DNA of 64,000 nucleotides from Sialis fuliginosa (taxonomy: Eukaryota; Arthropoda; Insecta; Megaloptera; Sialidae): the NCBI GenBank assembly GCA_961205875.1, contig OY540812.1, positions 17,298,001 through 17,362,000 on the forward strand. Direction: 5' to 3'. Shown here one piece after another: positions 36,025 to 46,978 of this stretch. The position numbers and the translations under genes are program-made. A model generated the notes under the pieces. The model saw only the letters and a program-made list of their open reading frames with translations. It ran no database searches and was not told the DNA's origin. How positions within the stretch are numbered: position 1 is the stretch's first letter; every line of letters starts with the position of its first letter.

Positions 36025-36053
36025 TTAGGGGAGTAAAATGAAAAGATAATTAT

Positions 36054-36889
36054 TTAACTCACAAGGGGAAGCAACAGCACGGTTAATGAGAATTTCAATG
36101 AGCTTGTGGTATGTCAAACTAGAGCAAAAATAAAAAGACACATGTCCAACAGTTTGATCTCATAGGCCTTAATTACAAAGATAATTAACTTTGAAAATTT
36201 GTCTATTCAATATAACCGTGTATTATGTTCGCTCGAAACACGGCCCTGCGGTCAACGCGCTGGCGTCTCGCCTGGAAAACAATGGTTCGAATTTCGGTTT
36301 TAAGATTTTGATTTTAATTTTAATTTACAATTATTTTTTATTTTTTTGTACACATTACCTCTACCACTAGCGTAAAAATCGATGAATTAGACATAAATAA
36401 AACATATATTATTATTGACAATAGATGTTTGTGGTTTCTTTCAAGTTTGTTTTTTATTAAAACTTTTCAATTTATTAATTAAAAACTAATGAGTTGTGTC
36501 AATAATAAATTAAATTTACTTTAAAACAAATTAATAATTATGTACTGGCGTATATATCAATATTTTCATGTGAAATCATTTTATTTTTTTATTTTCGGGT
36601 TTTAATTCTGAAAAAGTAAATTCTGTAATTTACTAGTTAATGAAAATATTTTTATTTGGTTTAATTTGTGTGTAAATAATTGAAACAAGATTTTACGACA
36701 GCATTATTACACGAACATAATACACGGTTATATTGAATACACAAATTTTCAAAGTTAATTATCTTTGTAATTAAGGCCTATGAGATCAAATTGTTGGACA
36801 CGTGTCTTTTTATTTTTGCTCTAGTTTAATATACCACAAACTCATTGAAATTCTCATTAACCGTGCTGTTGCTTCCCCTTGTCAGTTAA
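36054..36889. mobile_element. TTAA-flanked MITE with ~174-bp inverted ends
   Basis: The element is 36058-36885 (828 bp), with TTAA on both sides. The ends CTCACAAGGGGAAGCAACAG and, from the right, CTGACAAGGGGAAGCAACAG begin arms of about 174 bp (36058-36231 and 36712-36885) that match almost throughout. The middle carries a tRNA-like stretch (36241-36297) and AT-rich filler. TTAA suggests piggyBac-type mobilisation, but the termini are not typical of that family. No transposase. Confidence 0.75.
36241..36297 (+). repeat. tRNA-like module inside the TTAA element
   Basis: CGGCCCTGCGGTCAACGCGC and TGGCGTCTCGCCTGG are followed by GGTTCGAATTTCGG: an A-box-like and an exact B-box-like word at SINE-type spacing. 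GC-rich against an AT-rich background. Probably a SINE head captured by, or inserted in, the DNA element. No full cloverleaf is seen. Confidence 0.45.
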
Positions 36890-38135
36890 GAATTTTCAGT
36901 TAGAATCGTTTTGGAATAAAGTGATATTAAATAACTTGGAATTGAAATGTGGATGTTTTTTTCAATTGTAAAAAACTTCATATAATTAATCAATATTAGA
37001 AAAAAATCAATTTGACTGTAATATACACATACTTTTTCTTACAACTATATCACTTTCTCGAATCTGCTCAACGAGATAATTTGATGTTTTACATTTTGCA
37101 ATAACTGATTGTAACAATCCATCATGAACTTTATAAATTTGTAGGTTTCACTTTTTCTTTCGACACGCGGTCGAAGGTTTACACAAAATCTATATTATTA
37201 TTGTCTATTTTCGTTTACTTTTGTTGATTTGATGTACGTTTCTTGTATTCGTGGCTGAATAATTAATACTAGAAATCACTTACGACTTGTTCTTAATTGG
37301 CCTGCTGGTAAAACAACGGGGGGCTACGAGATTTAAATCATAGGCGCCTAGTGGGGATTTTTATCGTGTGAATTCAGTTTGAACGTGACGTTGTAATGGA
37401 CATTGTTATGTAGGAAGTAACTGACAGACGAAAGTATTAATTTTATTTGAACATTAAAGTTTTATTATTATATAACTAAAAATATTTTTAGACTTGAGAT
37501 TAACTACAATAGTTTTATCTATTTTAAATATAATATTAATTAAAATTATTTAAAAATAATAAAATTCATATTTACATTAGAAATATCAGTTTTCTATCAA
37601 TAACATAACAATCTTCGCAACGTTCCTTTGTTAAACGATAATATGAACAAAATTTAGAATATTTCCAAACCCCTAATACGATTAGCACCAAAATTAATAG
37701 GTCTCCCAAAATAATTGAAATCGATACATTTTACAGAAGTTATCTTCTGTAAAAACTTATGCGGAAAATAAATTTTTCTTTATGTTTTGAAGGTAGTACA
37801 ATCATAATCTGTCCTTATTTTTTTGACGTAAAAATTAATATTGTCTGAACACCTCAATGTATTATATTATTGGGTTGAATAAGGTTGGTTAATTTATTTT
37901 TATAATTAAATTGTGTACCTGTTTTTTACATTAAGAACTTGTTTTATAATCAGAAATTTAAGAGGTGAAGTTATTGCAGGATTTTCAACTGTTCTGACAA
38001 TATAGGTTTTTACACTGACGATATAAACCGATTTTATCCGATGTAAGCTTATGTATGTGCCTAAGTCGTGTTTTATATGAAGTTGGTGAACTAAAAACAT
38101 CTCATTTCAATACAGGATAAATCTATAAGAATACC
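36890..38135. other. Non-coding
   Basis: A GC-richer patch at 37300-37360 (GGCCTGCTGGTAAAACAACG, GGGGGGCTACGAGATTTAAA) may be another decayed SINE-like piece, but its B box is poor. Nothing else. Confidence 0.35.
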
Positions 38136-38366
38136 ATGCCAATTCAACGTGAGAACTATAGTTACAAAGCTTTTCGACCTTTTCACCTTGACAGTGAAAT
38201 ACCAGACATTGTTTTCTTTAAGAACATGCAGAGAATCCTAAATGCGATTTTACTGGAACATCGTAACCTTGAGAGTAACCACAAAAAATTCCGTACATGC
38301 ACTCACTTCAATAAATACTTGTATATAGACAACTTTGTCTTATATCTTGATTTCGATCGGTATTAA
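38136..38366 (+). CDS. Uncertain 76-codon open frame
   Basis: ATG 38136 in ATACCATGCC, a reasonable context, opens 76 codons starting MPIQRENYSYKAFRPFHLD and ending at TAA, followed within a few bases by AATAAA. Local GC is higher than the flanks and the residue mix is protein-like (charged, aromatic, few A/T-run lysine or asparagine stretches). I recognise no domain. No splice sites tie it to a gene. It could be an orphan small protein, a transposon remnant or chance. Confidence 0.2.
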   Translation: MPIQRENYSYKAFRPFHLDSEIPDIVFFKNMQRILNAILLEHRNLESNHKKFRTCTHFNKYLYIDNFVLYLDFDRY

Positions 38367-39700
38367 ATAAAAATACATAACACCAGAGCCGCATTTGAAT
38401 AAGATAAAGGAGACAGATGCCTGCGGCCCGATTTAAAGTTATTTTCTTGGACCATTTTAAATTAATGTTTATTTTACTTATACATACTTATATGCTTTAT
38501 TAAAATTAATTGCTTTTATTTTTATGAATACTGATTAAAATGTTATTATGTTGAAGCAAATAACACCTAAATGCTATTTTGCATTATGTACATATTATGT
38601 ATCTTAGGGTGTGTCAAAAAAAATATTGTGAAGTGAAAAATACAAAGGAAAACTAAAATGTAATAATTGCCTTCTAATAGTATTAAATGTAGATAATCCC
38701 GTAGCTATGAGTGAATTAATTAATAAAAATGTTTAGATTTTTGTTGTTTTTATTTATTTTTATAAATGTCACAGCTATTTCGGAACAAAATTCAAGAGGG
38801 AGTATATTTCAATAACAATATATTTTCTATTAAATGTAAATTAGCGAAAAGAAATAATTTGGGCTTATGTCTGACTGATGTCATAAAATGCAAATTTCTC
38901 GAGTGGGTGTATTTGGTATATTTCAAAATGCGACAGGTTCGAATATTTACGTAACGGTTCCGATAATGCATTGACTTTATCTACACCAGTCCTGACTTCA
39001 CAAGCAACAAGTCGTGACTTTCGTTTTTTTCCGTCAAATATTTTAATAGCCGCTATACTGGAGCTACTGTCTTTGTGTACGTTTTGAGTACAATAGATAT
39101 TTTATATATGTGTTATATCGGTATGTACATTGTTGTAAGCATCTAGGTTTCTTGGTTTGTGTTTATTTTATTGATTATAGTTGATATTTTTTGGCTATTA
39201 TGAATTGTTAGTTAACAGATTAAAAAATTATTTTATGAAATAATATTTTGACGTGAAAAAATGAGATTCTGAGTTGTGCATCCTTACAGTTTCCAATATT
39301 TTATTTTATATTCTTCAGTACCTCTTCGGCAAGACTATAAGCTACTAAATATTTCCAGTATCTATGGTACGAAAAAGCTATTAAAATCGATAGCTGTCAA
39401 TGAAATGCTTGTTTTTTAGAAAAATGTATTATCAGTGAAATTTTATTTCATACTATTTGATTTTTAGGGTTCTGTCAAAATGGAAACTCTACTAGTGAAG
39501 TTCTTATACGCGTTTGTCCGCAACATAAATCAAAAATTAATTTTGAATTTACATATATGTAAAATTGCCTGTTCATTCTTTAATTCATTATTTGCTGCGA
39601 TTTAATATGTACGTAAAAAAATTCTTAATGCACAGATTGTCAAAATGCGCATCTTGTTGAGCTGATTTAAAAACGAACACATATTAGGTACACCATTAAA
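38367..39700. other. Non-coding, nothing recognised
   Basis: GAGCCGCATTTGAATAAG with GCGGCCCGATTT at about 38390-38435 looks like a common-repeat terminus. The rest is AT-rich. Confidence 0.35.
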
Positions 39701-39917
39701 ATAAGTTTAATTAATATCGGTTCAGTGGTTCACAGGTTATGTGTGTGACAAGGATTCAGGGGACAGACACACACATACTCACGGAACGAAAAGTGTTTGT
39801 TTTGACCTGAAACGGAAAGATTAATTTAAAATTTTGGAATCGGAGAACAATTTTTTTGTCACATTCTAAAACGATTACAAAGCTTCTCGTATCTTCGATA
39901 TTGCGAGGAAGCAAAAT
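39701..39917 (-). repeat. Repeat family A, copy 4 (fragment)
   Basis: Minus strand: GCTTCCTCGCAATATCGAAG then ACGAGAAGCTTTGTAATCG, TCTCCGATTCC, GTTTCAGGTCAAAACAAAC, a GTGTGTCTGTCCCCTGAATCC tail and AACCACTGAACCGATAT. It corresponds to the first 230 bp of copy 3 with moderate divergence. Confidence 0.65.
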
Positions 39918-42399
39918 ATTTAGGTAAAAACTGCAAATTTTGAAAAATGGGAACATTGAAAATTTGGGTAATTCCAGGAAAAATAGTATCATTCATATCG
40001 ATCAACATTGAAGAAACTTGCACATTGTGTATGGTGTACACTGTACACATTGCTGTATTTTTTTTAACTTTTCAAAGCAGTTCACATTTTTAAATATTTT
40101 TTGGTTAACTGTACTTTTTGGTCCAACTAAGTATACGTAAAAGTCGTACAACTATAAGTTATGTAAGGTTAAAGGTCATTACGGAAGCTTTCTTATATTC
40201 AACATGTACATATTATCATATATTAATATATGTATGTTTAATATATTATATTACTTACAGTTGATTTAATATTGGTTACATATTTCGAATATTTAAATTT
40301 AAAAAGTACAATACAGATTATTTACGTAGTTTTTTATTATAATTTGACATTTATAAATTAATGTTATTATATTAATGTGTTGTAAATAGGCGTTAATGTT
40401 ATTATTCAAGAATACAGGAATGTTTAAAAATAATTCATGACTCAGAAATCCATGTGTCGAAAATTGTCCGTGTGCATACATTATTTAAAATGTATTTATC
40501 TGAGAGAAAAAAAACGTCATGTAAATATTTGTTTGAAGTCTTTTTTATTTTATTTTATTTTAAGGAATGTAAATTGTTAATGTAAGAGCTTGACGGTTTT
40601 AATATCCATTTAAAACTTTTGAATAGAGCGAAACTTCTCTAAAACGATCAGCTATAATTACTAGAATACGGTTGTTTTTGTAAAATGTATATTAAAAAAA
40701 TTGAATGCTCCCTTTAAATACTGGTCATTTCAGAAAGGAATCGTTTAGAATTGAGAATGTACCTTCATATAAAAATATTAATTTAATTCTTTTATTTTCA
40801 GATTCGTCTTCAAAATAACAAAAAAAAAACATGTGGTGATTGTTGAGTGCTTTGTTAAAAACCTATGTAAATCATTTAATTGTATTCTATTATTGAAACT
40901 CGAAAGTAAAAGTTACAAATTAATTAGTGCTATAAGGACTGCCAGGCATGCGACATCGAGGGATTGTCGACACCGAGAACCGAACCCTCAACCTTCCAAC
41001 AACATTCATTAATATCAAAGGGAATTTTATGACGTACTATCATTTGACAGCCACGCAAGGTATAGTTGTTTTTTTATTTTCGTTTTTTTTCATCTTCTAA
41101 AGTGCTTTGATATTTACTGTTAAGCCACCGCTTGGTTATTTTGATGTAGGAAGTGTTTATGAAAATTGATATCTTCGATAGTAATTTGTTTGAACCTGTT
41201 GAAAGGTAACCGATGATTTTATTTTGTTTCTTAGAATACCTTATAAGGAGTTTGATCAACTGTTTCTATGTGACAGTTATGTGAAGAATCAGGGGCGTGT
41301 TGTTTTTGTTTACTTATATGGTTTTGCCAAATTTAGCTTTCTTTATTTTGGCAATAATTGTTTCAAGTTTGTCCATTCGGAATGTTGTTGATTTCTTATT
41401 ATAGCTATTATAAATTTTGAATAGTAGAATTATAACAAAATAAATATATGTATATTTGACTAGGTATCGAAATTATATGAGTTATATATATAATTGCATG
41501 CACTAAAAATAAGATACTATGCTCTTTGTACACTGGAACATAAATTTTAATATTTTGCGTTAAATTTAAAGTCGTATTGTGTTAAATAAAATAAAAGTGA
41601 ATAAAACCAATATGTATTTTTAGATTTTTTTTTCGAAAATATATATAAAGGTTAATTTAAGTAATTATGTATAAATTTGGCTAAATTGAATGCCGGTATG
41701 ACATCACAATTGTTAAAATTCACGTATATACATAGTTATTCAGAATAGAGTTGATACGAAGGGAGGTTGGTAAGTTTTGGTTAGGTTAAAATATAGAAAA
41801 TCACAAAAATCATCAAAAAATCTTATTAAAAATATTAAAACGTCAATTCGATCATTCAGTGCAAGGTATTAATTATAAGTAGAAAGTATTAAAATTTATG
41901 TTCAAGTGTACAAATTGCGTACCTACTATAAATTTTTTGTGAAATGATTTAAAAAAAGTGAATTTAAATACAAGCCAAGATATAATAGGAATATATTTCT
42001 AATGAATTAAATTAGTTTATTTCACGATAATTCAGATTGATCACAAGACTTATTTTTGTTTAGTCTTTACAGAAACGAGACCAGCATAATTTTTTTCGAG
42101 ACTAAACTGGCTTAAATATTAAGCCAATGCCAGATTTTATTTTACAGAATGAAATTGTTGCAGATAAAAAATATTTATTTTCATCTTGTAAATATTAAGT
42201 CTCGTTTTGTAAAAAAATAAGCCAATCTTTTCAGTCTAGTGTAAATTTATAAATTTAGAAAATACATTTCATACGTTTATTTATAATTATAACATTCATT
42301 GTAATATAAGTATACTTTAGTTAACATTTAACTTAACGATTAATAAGTATGTTTTGTAAACATGATTTAATCTATTTAAAATAGCTCTATGTCAAAGAA
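39918..42399. other. AT-rich non-coding
   Basis: A GC-richer patch at 40935-41005 (GACTGCCAGGCATGCGACAT, CCGAGAACCGAACCCTCAAC) may be a reverse SINE-like piece. At 42067-42210 TTTACAGAAACGAGAC and GTCTCGTTTTGTAAA form a possible 140-bp inverted-end element. Neither is firm. Confidence 0.35.
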
Positions 42400-42404
42400 A
42401 TTGG

Positions 42405-42480
42405 TTCACTTATTAGTGTTTATGGAATTAGGTAATAGCATAATCGATATTTATTGTAGATTCGATCTCTACCGTGTGAC
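42405..42480 (+). repeat. Decayed tRNA-like segment
   Basis: GTAGA-TTCGATC-TCTAC at 42456-42472 is a perfect 5-bp T-arm with a 7-nt loop. The following CGTGTGA can pair its last four bases with TCAC about 48 nt upstream of the arm, where an acceptor 5' strand would start. The D and anticodon arms are not convincing. Likely a tRNA-derived SINE head. Confidence 0.35.
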
Positions 42481-45400
42481 CATGCATGTTTCAATTCACT
42501 TAAAGAGTTCTATGTCATGTGTGTGACCGGGTTTACGATTGATTTAACTGCATATAGGTACTGCCCCATTTAAAAAAATATTAATTTTTCAAATACATGA
42601 ATCAAGAAAAAATATTATAATTAAGTAGATTCATTTATAATTACACATATACATGATATACACGGTCATAAGGGCGTAGTTTTTGAAAAATAATAATAAA
42701 TTAAATTTGATATTTTAAAAAAAAATCTGAACTATCACCAAACAGTCTTAAAATACTAAATTGCCTAAATAATAAATTGCACATTTTTCAATATTTACAA
42801 TATTTCTTTCAGTGATATTTACTATCATTTTCAGAATTTGTAACTCATAACCATATTGATGTTCTTAAGAAATATACGTATAGTAACACTAAAATAATTA
42901 ACAGTGGTAGAATATGATTGGCCAACAATTATTATTATTCAATACGTAGTTATAAAAAAACCACAAATCTTATGAAACTCTAATAAGAAATTCAAATACA
43001 CAATGCAAGAAAAAATAAACATTTAAAATTTTAGTACATTACACTTGACGCAATATAGTTGCCCTAGTTTCTAATATATACATATATTTTTTTTAAATAT
43101 TTATCATTTGTAACTTAACGAACTCACCCATATATTGTGTTCACAACAATTAATACTATTAGTCTGCTTTAATTTACTTAAAACATTATCATTGTAAATT
43201 GTAAACCAACACCCTAAAATATTGTGTTTGGCCTAATTTACGAGTTCTAGTGCAGAGGGCGCTCTATGCGTTTTGCACGACATTATGCCGGACTGTTAAG
43301 TGAGGGTGAAAAAGTTAACCGGAAAGGGTGCCGATGTACTTCTTTGATTAGAAATGATCCAGTTTATTTTACGCAAAGTTTTTAAAGATTTGCTTTGTCC
43401 TCTTATCCTATATACTTTTATATTATTTATGTATGTTATCTGCCTATAAACTGACTGCAAAAGTTTAGGTGGGTTTATTGTTAAAACGTGATTGATATAT
43501 TTAACCTAAAAGTTTGTTTTAACTAGGACGATATAAATTAACTTTTTGGTCACATCTTCTCGACCTTGGTATTGGTAAACTTTATTCTTGAAATATATTA
43601 TTAAAATAAATTTTTTATCGGCATAAAATAAACACCTTCAAGATATTGGATCTTTCATATGAAACCTTTGTTCCACCTAAAGACTTTAAAAAAAATCTAT
43701 GATAATATATACTGTGTATATCATATAATTATGTGTATTATTAAACATGTTTGAATATGGTTATTATCTAACATCTATCCTAATTGTGGAATAACATACC
43801 CATTTATAGATTGTTGATTTTACAGACAAACTATGTTTTTGTGTAATAAAAAAATTTGAAAGCATCGATAGCCATTTAAATACTTTCAATTATGAATAAT
43901 TCATTTTGTATAGCACAATTATGTTAATTAAGTCAATTATATGTAATGTATGTTGTTTAAATCTGTATATAGAATACAGTGGTGTAGAATATTAAATAAT
44001 GATAATGTTTTTTTATGATTTATATCAATTTTGAAACATAAATCATTTGCATTTTTGTATTTTTTCATACTTTTGATATACATATATAGTATTTAACAAA
44101 TTATATAATCATTGCTAAAAACTAGTAGTCAGTAGGTATCTGAAAAGCGTTTAATTTAATAAATAACAAAAAATTAGTAACTTCTGAATAAGATATGGCG
44201 GACCTGTAATCTCGAAAAGGTACAACTTCCGAATAATATCTAACTTTTCTATTTTATAACACGTGGTCGGGGCAATATAGTTGCCACCAAATTTTTGTTA
44301 TTCTTTTAAATACATAGATTACAAATATATCAATTTTCCTTTGTTTAGTATCTACGTCACTGGTCTTGCAATGCAACATTATTGTAGTTTGAATTTAATT
44401 ATTGAAATTTAATATTATGATGAAATCAACTGAAATTCGTATTTTTTTTTTAAATATTCTGAAACTTTTTAACACATTAAATTAACACTTTTGAACTGTG
44501 TAATAGTTGATAATAAAATCTTAATACCTGTAATTAGTTTAAAATATACAATTATTAGCGGTCATTAAATTCAGTTTGATTAATTATTTATAACACAATT
44601 TTCGATAATTAGAATGCAAATAACTGCATATAATTATTATTTTAATACGGGATACTTTATATAACAAATATATTTGATATGCTTTTAGTAATTTAAAGTT
44701 GTGTAAAAGTTTTTTGCATTTTATTTTGGTATTTTATTATTTTTAAATTGCATTTTTTACATTTTACTGTAATGCAAAGTAAAATTCTAGTCTTTGCATA
44801 TATGAAAATCAATGTTTATTAATTAATATCTCGTCATGTCACAAATGTTAATCTGATTATTTTACGCCTTATCAAAATAAGTTCAATTAAAAATATAAAA
44901 AATAATAGTTTGGTTTTCAGTTGATACAACAGATTTTACATGTCACATAACAGGTTTTGCAACACAATTTAATCGAGATAGATATATTAACATCTTAAAA
45001 ATTGTTGTTGAGTACATAAAATTATTCCCTGTTTAGCGACATTGCACTCTGAAATTATAAATTTTAATAGTTAAAAATGTTTGTTACATAATTTAGCTTT
45101 ACCAATAACTCTGACAATTATTTTATTGGCTACAAAGTTACAACTCTTTCAGTTATGTTCAATAAAATCCGGTGACCTTTTTGCCAGGTCAATTGCTTTT
45201 TTTTAGATTTCACAAAATCTAAATAGTTGCATCCCAATGTTTATAGCCTAATTCGTTTCGATTATTCCATTTGGAATTAATTTAAAACGAATATAACTTA
45301 CTCATTTTTTATCAATGTGTTAAAACAGGGAATTTACAACGATTTAGTTCTAAAGATTTCTATATTTAAATGAAATATAAGCTATTTGTTTAGCCATAGA

Positions 45401-45649
45401 AAAAATAAAAGAATGATTCACTATTACGGCTTAAACAAAAATTAACGATGTCTGATTGTATTATTTACTGTTAAGTTATAATTGTAAAAATTAATAGATC
45501 AATGTTTTTGATGAACTTTACTTAAAGACTTGTAGTTAATAAACAATTAAAAAAATCATTTCAATCAGAAGTTTGTGTGATTTATAATTATTCCAGATTA
45601 TTCGCCAAACAAGAGAATTTTTTTAGTCCACCCGGTATACAAACTACTC
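42481..45649. other. AT-rich non-coding, nothing recognised
   Basis: 3.2 kb with no supported gene or repeat. A GC-richer short patch at 43250-43340 includes AGAGGGCGCTCT. Confidence 0.4.
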
Positions 45650-45920
45650 TATAAATAGGTTTGTATATTCATTAGAATAAGCATCAACAATAGGCGGCGT
45701 TGAATCGAATGCGATTTACGATGAATGTACCGTATTTTCCGGACGTTTGTTTGAGTAGGTACAACCGCCGTGTGGTTTGACTGACTTGATGTGTTATAAA
45801 TAGGGTTGTATATTGTATTTTCATAACAAACAACAGTGATTTACGTTGAAGTAAGCACCGTGTTTTCCGGATACTTGTTTGAATACCACTGTCGTGTGGC
45901 TTGACCAGCTGGACACGGCA
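45650..45920 (+). repeat. Tandem duplication, 145-bp offset, TATA box in each unit
   Basis: TATAAATAGGTTTGTATATT at 45650 and TATAAATAGGGTTGTATATT at 45795 begin two units that share CGATTTACG/TGATTTACG, ACCGTRTTTTCCGGA, TTGTTTGA and CCGTGTGGTTTGAC/CGTGTGGCTTGACC. The second unit runs into a GC-rich stretch that leads to a candidate start codon at 45970. TATAAATA is the canonical arthropod TATA box, so this may be a duplicated core promoter. A minus-strand frame of 104 codons also crosses both units and cannot be excluded. Confidence 0.5.
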
Positions 45921-45969
45921 CGCTCGTGGGCTATGTAGAAGCTGCGCCCAGCGGCCGGCCGGCGCCGTG

Positions 45970-46145
45970 ATGGCGACAATGCGATCGCGATCTATCAAAC
46001 GAGTAGTTGCCGCTCTGCATTGTTGGGTGTTGCTTCATACTATCAGCGCACTTACACATACATACATACATATCGCGTATACATTTACATATATGTACCT
46101 TCACATATACACAAACAGGCACGCGTCATCCAGTAATGAAAATGT
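45970..46145 (+). CDS. Candidate first coding exon with signal-peptide-like start
   Basis: ATG 45970 (context CCGTGATGG) opens a frame starting MATMRSRSIKRVVAALHCWV and then LLHTISA: a basic stretch, a hydrophobic run of about 14 residues and a small-residue end, the plan of a cleavable signal peptide. The frame stays open through a CATA microsatellite translated as LTHTYIHI and on to a donor-like GT|GTAAGA at 46146, just before an in-frame TAA. Upstream lie a CpG-rich leader and two TATA units (45650, 45795). The product is unknown. The microsatellite inside the frame and the lack of an identified second exon lower confidence. Confidence 0.3.
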
Positions 46146-46303
46146 GTAAGAGATTTATTATAGCGACATATAAATACCCATTAATGTACTTACAGTGTTC
46201 TATAGGGTTTTCAGAAACGTGTATACATTTATTGTTTTCTTTAGTTGAATGATTGTTAATGTATCAAAAACTATAGGTTTTTAAATGTTAAGTAAATATG
46301 GTA

Positions 46304-46418
46304 TATCTTGACTTCTGGGTGTAAGTCGCGTCGTTTTGTTTATTTCAGCTAATGTATGACGAAACGTTAGCTGAGATAACGACCAAAAAGACTTGGCTTA
46401 CATCCAGAATTCACGATT
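46304..46418. repeat. Palindromic repeat family H, truncated copy
   Basis: Left ATCTTGACTTCTGGGTGTAA and right (reversed) ATCGTGAATTCTGGATGTAA start arms of about 50 bp that meet at TGTATGACGAAACG. The arm phrase (CTGGG-taag-CGCGTCG-TTTTG-TCAGCTAACGTT) is the same as in the palindrome at 63733-63940. The central hammerhead-like part is mostly lost here, leaving ACGAAACGTTAGC. A 63-codon frame starting within it is incidental. Confidence 0.6.
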
Positions 46419-46785
46419 TACTTCAAAATCAAAGCAGAAGCCTGAACTTAATTATTCATTTTCTAGTTAATTTTTTTAAAGATATTTACTGCAATATACT
46501 ACTATGTTATATCAAAATGTTAATAAATATAAAAACTTACTAGAAATACAATTTATTTACATGGTTTATTTTTTTTAGGAAATTATCAGAATATCGGAAA
46601 CTGGACTTTTTTTGTACATTATACCTTAGGGCCTTAGGCCAATGTGGAATTTAAAATTTGTGTTGGTGTACTAAACATAGCAATCAACAAATATTTCTTG
46701 ACCACCATACGAATTTTTGATTTGAGATAAAATATATTTACTTCATTTTTGATCGTAGAATTTCGCGGTTATTCAATTGTATAAA

Positions 46786-46978
46786 TTTTTTATTATTGGG
46801 TTTTATTTCGCGTCGCACTTTAACGTCACTTGACGTTTTGATCAACAGCTCGTGGTCTTCTTCAGAAGTGAAGTGTCGGGTCCAGAAGGTGTAGCTGCTT
46901 AAATAAGCGTTGGTGTTTGCTAGAATGTTTGTTAAGTGACATTAAAGTGCAACGCGGAATTAAACCCGATAATAAAAA
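46786..46978. mobile_element. Inverted-end element with hammerhead-like core (193 bp)
   Basis: TTTTTATTATTGGGTTTTAT and, from the right, TTTTTATTATCGGGTTTAAT start arms of about 46 bp that continue through CGCGTYGCACTTTAAYGTCACTT. Just inside the left arm, the minus strand reads CTGAAGAAGACC, a loop, GATCAAAACGTCAAG, a variant of the CTGAAGAAGACC..GGTCGAAACGTC motif. Non-coding. Confidence 0.65.

Noticed and set aside
37280-37360. SINE-like patch
   Set aside because: The expected B box is GAGATTTAAATCAT, too far from GGTTCGANTCC, and no second copy is present.
40930-41010. Reverse-strand tRNA-like sequence
   Set aside because: GGTTCGGTTCTC is near a B box, but the T-arm does not pair and no A box is at the right distance.
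45684-45998. 104-codon minus-strand open frame
   Set aside because: It runs antisense through the TATA-unit duplication; the two units give only weakly similar peptides and no domain is recognisable. Probably fortuitous, though the QTS words align in frame.
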